The notes below the pieces were generated by a model. That model worked only from the letters and a program-made list of their open reading frames with translations, had not been told where the DNA came from and searched no databases. The translations under genes were made by a program, and so were the position numbers. Shown here in pieces: positions 57,601-64,000 of a stretch of 64,000 nucleotides of DNA (positions are counted from its first letter, which is position 1; the number at the start of each line of letters is the position of its first letter). Origin of the DNA: Cymbomonas tetramitiformis (lineage: Eukaryota > Chlorophyta > Pyramimonadophyceae > Pyramimonadales > Pyramimonadaceae); NCBI GenBank assembly GCA_001247695.2, contig LGRX02035154.1, forward strand, positions 27,998 through 91,997, given 5' to 3'.

Positions 57601-58373
57601 GAGGCGAGGGTGTGGAGTCAAAAGTATCTCGGGTGGCTGCATCAGAGGCAGGGCAGTCAAAAGTATCTCGGTGAAGCAATGGGGGCAGGAAGTGCTGGTC
57701 AAAAGTGTCTCAAGAATTTGGCTCGCATCTGGGGCAGGGATTTGTGAGTCAAAGTACCTCAGGTGGCTCGCATCAGGGGGCAGGGGTGTAGGTCAAAGGA
57801 GTAAGAGTCAGACTACGCATCAGGGAGCAGGTGTGGATCAAAGTATCTCGGGTGGCTCTCGCATCAGGGGCAGGAGGTGTGGTCAAAAGTATCTCGGGAT
57901 TTGGCTGCATCGGAGTTAAAGGGGTGTGGAATCAAATGTATCTCGGGTGGCTCGCATCAGGAGTTAGGGGTGTAGTCAAAAGTATCTCAGAGGTGAAACT
58001 TGCATCAGGGGGCAGGGGTGTGGTCAAAGTACCTCGAATGGCTGCATCCGAGGGGGCAGGGGTATGATCAAGAAAGTATCTCGGGTGGCTTGCATCCAGA
58101 GGCAGGGGTGCTTGTCAAAAGTGCCTCCGGTGGCTCGCCATAAAGGTTCTCCAGGTTCATCAGCGCCATCCACACGTTGAAGCGCTCCACCTCCTCCCTG
58201 TAATGGATACCCTCCAGCGCCCGCTCTGCCACCTTTCTCGCCGCTGCGACTTCCATGCGGGAGATGTGCCACGCCATGTACTTGATCCACACGAAGCTGC
58301 TGCTCTGAGACGTGAGCACCAGCTTCTCAAACTCGGCCAGTGTCTCCGGCGCCTTCTCCCCCTCCAATCGCTC
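54700..58373 (-). CDS. RRP5: RRP5/PDCD11 C-terminal HAT-repeat exons
   Basis: Seven exons in order of translation: 58,373-58,125; 57,142-56,987; 56,540-56,433; 56,107-56,039; 55,607-55,467; 54,804-54,700, all phase 0, preceded by the linker exon at 58,983-58,588. They give one continuous HAT (half-a-TPR) array: EFEKLVLTSQSSSFVWIKYM, RFNVWMALMNLENLYG, KLHLGLVGIYERTEKHLQAE, VWLRHVAHLLHRNKPDAAQK, LLEFKIGQQERGRGIFE, NYPKRVDLWNVYIDQEVKYG, SLFKKYLEYERAHGDEEHVD, ending EDNL. This is the C-terminus of the ribosome-biogenesis factor RRP5, which acts in the nucleolus in pre-rRNA processing for both subunits. The stop is TAA at 54,700-54,702. Donors at 58,125 and 56,433 appear to be GC; for the latter a GT six bases earlier also keeps frame. 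Confidence 0.9.
55608..55880. repeat. Minisatellite copying the 3' splice junction of an RRP5 exon
   Basis: About five units of roughly 57 bp, each containing attctgcagcacagcctgcg, which in the minus sense is the acceptor ..gcgcag followed by the first 17 nt or so of the exon at 55,607. The units lie in the intron directly upstream of that exon. Confidence 0.85.
56808..56880. repeat. 12-bp intronic tandem repeat
   Basis: gatgaggtggcc repeated about six times in the RRP5 intron 56,541-56,986. Confidence 0.95.
57215..58124. repeat. Minisatellite filling an RRP5 intron, derived from its 5' junction
   Basis: About 20 variable copies of a 40-47-bp unit (catcagggggcaggggtgtg, gtcaaaagtatctcgggtgg). 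Read on the minus strand, each unit resembles the last codons of the exon ending at 58,125 (GCGAGCCACCGGAG) plus the first intron bases (gcacttttgac). Only the junction proper has gc after GAG; most units have at. Confidence 0.85.
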
Positions 58374-58587
58374 CTGCCGGGCCCGCTCACCACCTCCCTC
58401 CTCCCCTCCCTCACCTCTCAGCCAATCACTCAGCGCGTGATACCCATCAACTGGTTACACGCGGCATCAACTGGTGGCAGCATCCAGCGCTGCGCCTGCG
58501 CCTCAACAGCAGCTCTCCTCCCTGACGCTCCCTGTGGAGACCCGCCTTCCGGCGCTCCACTTGCGCAACGCGGGCGAGCGGTCGAAC

Positions 58588-58983
58588 CTGCTCCTTCTTG
58601 CGGATCTCCTCCTCGCGTTTCTTCTTCTCCTTCTTTTTATCCCGCTTCTTGTTCGTCACCACCTCGTCTTTCTCCTCATCCTCGTCCTCTTCCTCCTCAC
58701 CTTCTCCGAGGTCGTCCCACTCCATTTGCCCGTCCACATCCAGCGCCTCTTCCTCTTCTTCCTCCTCCTCTTCGTCATCTTCCTCCTCCTCCTCCTCCGC
58801 TTCCTCCTCATCTTCTTCCTCCTCCTCGTCTCCCTCCTCCTCATCTTCGTCCTCCTCGTCTTCCTCCTCCTCGTCTTCGTCCTCCTCGTCTTCGTCCTCC
58901 TCGTCCTCAGCAAACACCTTCTTGGTTGATTTTGGCACCCCTTTAATCTTCCCATCCTCGCCCTGCGCGAAATAGTTCGGGAT
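58588..58983 (-). CDS. RRP5: RRP5 acidic/basic linker exon
   Basis: One 132-codon exon between the S1 domains and the HAT repeats: IPNYFAQGEDGKIKGVPK, then about 60 residues nearly all Asp/Glu, then MEWDDLGEGEEE and a Lys/Arg/Glu helix (KKRDKKKEKKKREEEIRKKE). Acidic then charged-helical linkers are usual at this place in RRP5. The DNA is a (tcc/tcttcc)n-rich tract that is likely length-variable. Confidence 0.85.
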
Positions 58984-59339
58984 CTGAGCGATGGCCGCAT
59001 GCTTGCAGCGCCTCACCCGATGCACAACCCAGCACCCTCCTCGCGCCCTTCCAGCCCTGAAACAGCCCTCGTCTCACGCTTCGCAGGCTAGAGCGCCACG
59101 TGGCGGACTTGACTCGTGTGGCATCTGGGCGGCAACGCCCTGACCCTCCCGTCGCACGGGCGCAGGCACAGCTCTGCCACACCGCGAGCCTTCCGGGCAT
59201 CAGCGCCTTCAGTGCCCCGTGCTCCCTGGTGCGGCAGGATCACTCGGGTCTGGCATGGGTAGGACTTCTGGCTCTCTGCTGTACCGCTCGGCGGCAACGC
59301 AAACGGCCAGCTTGAGCAAACAGCAGGGCAGGGAGCCAC

Positions 59340-62300
59340 CTCGCTCTCCTCTTCATCGTCCTCGTCATCCTTCATCTCGGCGTCATCCTCGAAATGCGAC
59401 GACTTCAGGCTCACCCAGAGCTTCCCCTTCTCCTCATCCTTCTTCAGCACGTGCGTTCTCACGCGGTCTCCCACACTGCCAGTGGTTGGATCCCTCCCGC
59501 CCCGCACACCCAGCCGTTGCCCTCTTCAGAGCCTATAGGCGAATTGTGGTCCGAGGCGACCTCTACCAGCAGACAGTTGTGATCCGTTACGCCGCGCCCC
59601 CGAGCCTGCACGTGCTGCTGCCATCGTTCCCCGTCGCGCTGCGCGTCACAACGCTGATTCAACTGGCACTAGAGCCACGGGTGAGGTGCTGTCACAACAG
59701 CTACTGGAGCCACGGGTGAGGCGCTGGGCGTTATTTGGATCGCGTCTGCAAATCACAGAGATTGCAGAGGGGTGCAGCAGGCACGACTCACGCTGCAGGT
59801 TGCCACTTCCACAGTTCCACAGAGACCTGGGTGCGCACCTCACAACATTCTCTGCTTTCCGCACGTAGTCATCGGAGAGCTCGGACACGTGGCAGAAGCC
59901 CACAACGGGGCTCCCTGCATTCCACCCTCGCCGCCATGTGGGAATGAGTTTGTGCGCGCTGCCGAGATCCTCTTCAAACTCCAGAGCCAAGAAACGCCGA
60001 ACAGCGCAATCCCGACCATTCGCAAGAGCTCAGCTCACTGCCACCTCGGCGGCCTCCGGCAGTGCCACACCGCAGGATCGTGAATCCCGAGCATTCGCAA
60101 GAGCTCAGCTCACTGCCACCTCGGCGGCCTCCGGCAGTGCCACACCGCAGGATCGTGAATCCCGAGCATTCGCAAGAGCTCAGCTCACTGCCACCTCGGC
60201 GGCCTCCGGCGCGCGGAGGGTGCAAGTCGATCTTGCCCGCGTCTTCCACAGAGACGGACGGCCGTGATCAAATTCCGCTTTTATCCGTGGAATCCGGCGC
60301 GCACACTCTGCTGAAAGCAGAAGCGCGGTCTGTTCGAAGCACCCGTCATGCTGGTGACGGCCCTACGAAAGCCCTCAAACACGCCCGCCTAACGTACCTT
60401 CCATGTTGATAAAGACGCCGATCTCCTCCACTTTACGAATTGTACCCCACATGGTTGCGCCAACCTCAATCTCCGCCACTGCAGCGCTCATATCCGGCTT
60501 CGACCAGCGTTATATCTTTCAAATCCCCAAATCTTGGCATCATCTCACCCTTCATGCCCCCCCCCACTTTTTCCCTTCCAGGGACCCAATCTGTCAGGTT
60601 TGATCCCCCACCTTGCCCGCCTCGTCTTTGCAGCGGCGCCCTGTCTGATCCCCCGAGATCACTTTTCAGTGTCACCTCAACGCACTCGAAGCTTGCCCTA
60701 CCTGCAGCATGCCGCCGCGTGCGGCCTCCGGCAGAATCGCCCACTTCAGCAGCCGCACGAAGCGTCGCTCGCAACCTTTCGGAGACGCGCAGGTGCAAGC
60801 TAGAAGGGAGATGGCAGGGAGCTTCATGGGGGTGGTTGGGGGAGGTGAGACCTCTTTGTGATGGGGTCCAGGGACAGAACACGGCCTTGAACAAGCTTGC
60901 CCTGCATCCCTCCATGCACTCACATCACTCCGGCCCTCGTGTCTCATTAATGGGTCCGACCACACTGTGTCGCAATCCTCGTCTCCGAGACGAGTGAAAT
61001 TGATAGCTGGCATAAGTGGCATACAGCTGGCATAGTGGATGATCAGCTGGCATGAAGCTATACACGGAGACGGTGGAGGACCTGCGGGAATGAAACAGTT
61101 GGGTCGTTTACGAACTGATCCGACAGGTTGCCGAGGCGGATGTAGGCATCGATGTTCCGGGCCAGCGCCACGAAGCACCCCTGCTGGCTTTACCACACCC
61201 CCACTGCTAAGCCCGCACACGGCCTTGAAGCACCCTGCCCCAGGCACCCTCTTGCCACCCCATAAGCCCGCTGCGCATGCGAAGCACCCCTGCCCCAAAG
61301 AGCACCCTCACTTGCCACCCTGCTAAGCCCACTTTTGCCTTGTGGCTCACCTGCCCCCAAAGAGCACCCTCCTTGCCACCCCACTGCTAAGCCTGAACAC
61401 ACGCCGCGAAGCACCCCTGCCCAAGCATAATCCCCTGTGCTCGCTGGTCGCCAGCAAGGTTCACAGGGCAAACCGTGCACCAGCGATTGCCAGCTGGCGG
61501 CGGGAATGCAATCAGCGGAATCACCTTCTGGGAGCAGTTCTTGACATACCCACTGCAGTGCTCCCACCCCGCCCCATCAAGTCATTCAGTCACACTCGAC
61601 TACCATGACAACCATGTCAAGCGCTGGATGTTGGATTCGGCGCATCGCCCGAGAGTGGCTTGGTCACAGCCCCTAGTGTGAGATAAGGTCACCTCCGATA
61701 TGAGTCTATGCACTCGTGGCTTTTTGACTTTTGGAAGGAGTAGACTTGACTCTCTCCTTCCTTGATGAGAACTGACATGAAGCCATTACAATGGCTGTCA
61801 TCTCTTAAGGTCATGTAGACAGAATATTCCGCACCTGTGTCCAGATGCATGTCTAGCTTAGGCTGAACATGCTTCCGAGATGTTCAGCCTAAGCTAGACA
61901 TGCATCGGGACACAGGTGCGGAATATTCTGTCTGCATGACCTTAAGAGATGACAGCCATAGTAATGGCTTCGTGTCAGTTCGCAGCAAGGAAGGAGAGAG
62001 TCAAGTCTACTCCTTCAAAAAGTTGCCCTGCCCACCACCCATGAGACAGGCTCCAGCAAGGCGCTCTGGGGACGCTCTGGGGACTTGCCTCACGAGCTGG
62101 CCAATCTGCAGGTCTGCCGCAGACTTCAGCTCGGCGACGGCTGCAGCACTTCCAGACGACTTCTTTTCCGTTTTCGCCGTTTTAGCAGTCTGCGCATCAC
62201 AAACCGTCCGATCCACCAGCGCATCGCAGGCCGTCAAAGCGCAGGATGGCGGAGGTCCCTCAAGCCTTACGGGTGTCCCTCCGGCCCTCCGCTCAGTGCT

Positions 62301-63839
62301 CTGCAGGATGGCAGCCCATGTTCGGCTTCTTCCGCCCAACTGCACTTGTCTCAGGCTCTGGGGAAAGGGTCCGGCAAGGAGAGGGCATCGGGCCTCGCAG
62401 GTACTGGCGTGTAGGCGGCAGAAGAAAGCCACGCGCACCCGCTTGCCGAGGGCGCCCCCACGGGAGGCGCGCAGGGAGAGGTCGATTCGCTGGCCGGCGG
62501 CATCGCATTGGAGGACATAGCATTGGAGCAAGTCGCCCTCAGAGACGCCCTTCATCGCATCCTCCACCCATTCGTCCCGCATGTCTGCCCCTCACCCGCC
62601 CAGCTTCAACCACCGGCGCTCTCCAGCCTCAACCTGGGCCGTGCGCTTCGATCGCGGCGCCGCGTGCGCGCCGGCTCCCGGGACGCACCAGTGATGTGCA
62701 CGCGCCCGAAGGAGCGCACACCGAGCTGCACCTGCAGCGCGGCGCCCGGGATGATGCGCTGCACGCGGCCCGGGAGGACCTCCCCAGCTTTCAACTCGCT
62801 CCTCCTCTGTGCCCCCCACCCCCCCTCCTCTCCGCCCAGCACCCCAACAAGCAAATCCTTTCAACGCCGGCTGTTGCCTCGAGACTCCACTGGTGTTTCC
62901 GTTCCGCTGCTCATGCGTAGGCTGTCATGCCAGAGACCTGTCATGCCAAAGACCTGTCGTGCGCAGACTTGTCATGCCAGAGACCTGTCATCCCAGAGAC
63001 CTGTCGTGCCCCAAACCAATCATGCGTAGACCTGGCATGCCAGAGACCTGGCCCGCCAGAGCTCCGCCTCCTGGAATGCATTGGAGTCGCCCGAGCCCAA
63101 ACCGGGAGCTCAATGCATGCGCGAAGGGGTGACTGGGCACCAGGCCAAACGGGGTGGCGTGGGGGCGCTGACGTGGTGGGGGATGGCGGCTTTGGTCTGG
63201 ACTATTGACACTGGGCAAAAAGGCCGCGCGCGCACTAGCAGCCAGCGGTCAACCATGATGGCAGCGCTGGTGTCGGTGCAGTGGCAGCCAGCGCTCAACC
63301 ATGATGGCAGCGCTGGTGTCGGTGCAGTGGCAGCCAGCGCTCAACCATGATGGCAGCCAGCGGTCAACCATGATGGCAGCGCTGGTGTCGGTGCAGTGGC
63401 AGCCAGCGGTCAACCATGATGGCAGCCAGCGGTCAACCATGATGGCAGCCAGCGGTCAACCATGATGGCAGTCAGCGGTCAACCATGATGGCATGGCTGG
63501 TGTCGGTGCAGAGGCGGGGGTGGCGGGGGCTCGCCTTCATAGTCAAGTCCAGGACCTTGCGGTTCAAGTCGCATGTCAGCATGCGGCAGGCCACCTGCTG
63601 CCCGGGCTGGAAGCGGGTGGTGAAGCGCGCCACGTCGGCGGCGTCGTCCGAGGAGTCCAGCACGAAGACGCGGCCGCGCAGGGACGGGGTCACCATCACC
63701 CAGAGCCACTCCGCCGTGACCTGCTGCACATACGCCAGCACCTCTGCCCCAGCCTTCGCCTTCCGCAGCTTCTCCACGTGCTCGGACGCCGCCTCCTCGT
63801 TGCCTTCCGCCTTCATGTCCAAGGTCAGCTCGAGGCACC
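59340..63839 (-). CDS. RRP5: RRP5/PDCD11 S1-domain exons (gene continues beyond the window)
   Basis: Exons in order of translation, with matching phases: 63,839-63,535; 62,806-62,689; 62,584-62,439; 62,189-62,089; 61,552-61,525 (28-nt microexon); 61,180-61,082; an unresolved part ending at 60,663; 60,478-60,398; 59,914-59,839; 59,475-59,340. They assemble into several S1 RNA-binding domains: VTPSLRGRVFVLDSS...RMLTCDLNRKVLDL; GEVLPGRVQRIIPGAALQVQ joined to GRVHITD and LQCYVLQCDAAGQRIDLSLR; IGQLVSGYVKNCSQKGCFVA joined to RLGNLSDQFVNDPTVSFP; VGATMWGTIRKVEEIGVFIN joined to SPVVGFCHVSELSDDYV and KGKLWVSLKSSHF. RRP5 normally has about 10-14 S1 domains, so several lie to the right of base 64,000. 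The exon between 61,082 and 60,663 could not be fixed. Confidence 0.85.
60015..60208. repeat. 75-bp intronic tandem repeat, 2.6 copies
   Basis: gcattcgcaagagctcagct plus ccacctcggcggcctccggc repeat almost without change within the intron 59,915-60,397. Confidence 0.95.
61181..61440. repeat. Minisatellite containing decoy acceptors next to an RRP5 exon
   Basis: Units with gaagcacccctgcccca and ccttgccaccc(ca)ctgctaagcc. On the minus strand each has gcag followed by GGGTGCTTC, the same as the true acceptor and exon start at 61,180. Confidence 0.8.
61726..62023. mobile_element. Long foldback in an RRP5 intron (about 145-bp arms)
   Basis: Bases 61,726-61,870 are the inverted complement of 61,880-62,023 at roughly 90-95% identity, with a loop under 10 nt (centre gaacat/atgttc). 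Shared blocks include tagacttgactctctccttc, gtcatctcttaaggtcatg and acagaatattccgcacctgt. It lies in the intron between exons 62,089 and 61,552 and would fold into a long hairpin in the pre-mRNA. Confidence 0.9.
62920..63060. repeat. Short minisatellite (catgccagagacctg)
   Basis: About seven imperfect copies of a 17-18-bp unit in the RRP5 intron 62,807-63,534. Confidence 0.9.
63230..63495. repeat. Minisatellite near the donor of an RRP5 exon
   Basis: Alternating units agccagcggtcaaccatgatggc and agcgctggtgtcggtgcagtggc, about 23 bp each, repeat ten or more times. The region 63,480-63,510 next to the exon at 63,535 carries one unit, so the array begins close to the splice donor. Confidence 0.9.
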
Positions 63840-64000
63840 CTGCGGCGCCCGCGCCCTCATCGCGTCACATGCAGCACACCCGGAGCGCATCTCCTTCCGG
63901 GGAAGTTTGTTGCCAGCTCCTAGGGTAAGGTCTGGTGGACTGCTGGGGCTCCCCGACTCCGGTCACAAGGACCCATATGCCCCATCTTCGGTGGGGCCCT

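Noticed and set aside
58474..58975. Plus-strand Ser-rich and Leu-rich frames
   Set aside because: They are complements of the acidic RRP5 linker exon.
60663..60810. Short exon around 60,785-60,808 (LHLRVSE) joining to SFECVEVTLK
   Set aside because: Phases do not agree for any donor/acceptor pair I could find, so the boundary was left open.

Overview
This window looks like nuclear DNA from a unicellular, repeat-rich eukaryote. Single-copy genes have GT-AG (and apparently GC-AG) introns, there is no operon structure, and most of the sequence is transposon-derived. The ribosome-biogenesis protein at the right end (RRP5) reads like green-lineage homologues, and Ser/Thr/Pro-rich stalks such as the one on the hydrolase at 13-15 kb are common in algae. 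I therefore favour an alga, possibly a prasinophyte-type green alga. This is inference and weakly held.

Layout. 0-7.8 kb: a 173-bp satellite, a decayed gag gene with its 5' LTR (minus strand), and a 290-bp hAT-type MITE. 7.8-11.2 kb: a pogo-like DDE transposase and repeats. 13.4-14.7 kb: a two-exon, probably secreted and anchored FSH-type serine hydrolase. 15.4-16.1 kb: a 175-bp tandem repeat. 16.4-19.4 kb: broken transposon genes (piggyBac-like zinc modules, a gag with a zinc knuckle), a GC-rich repeat, and a second copy of the same 290-bp MITE. 19.6-22.6 kb: a five-exon transposon-type gene (DUF7869-like) with one in-frame amber codon. 23-28 kb: nested small elements, foldbacks and a Copia-like 3' end with LTR and primer-binding site. 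28.5-30.2 kb: a class 3 lipase. 31.1-31.7 kb: a MITE with perfect 19-bp inverted termini.

32.5-48.0 kb is the centrepiece: an apparently complete, about 15.5-kb Ty3-like LTR retrotransposon on the minus strand. Its two 480-bp LTRs show one visible difference. It has a gag-protease ORF, three accessory ORFs and a 2,346-codon pol ORF. Pol carries a hydrophobic N-terminal region, reverse transcriptase, RNase H, a C5-cytosine DNA methyltransferase, integrase, a PHD finger and a C-terminal amino-methyltransferase-like domain. Gag is separated from the next ORF by a single in-frame UGA. The leader carries three hairpins that are also present, with paired base changes, in the decayed relative at 4.5 kb. 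I consider this element the strongest candidate for something undescribed.

51.2-53.1 kb: a two-exon secreted glycoside hydrolase (clan GH-A). 54.7-63.8 kb: the RRP5/PDCD11 gene on the minus strand, at least 16 exons, with its N-terminus outside the window. Its introns are filled with minisatellites, several of which contain copies of the adjacent exon-intron junction.

All gene structures are read from phase-compatible splice sites and protein motifs only. No transcript or database evidence was available.
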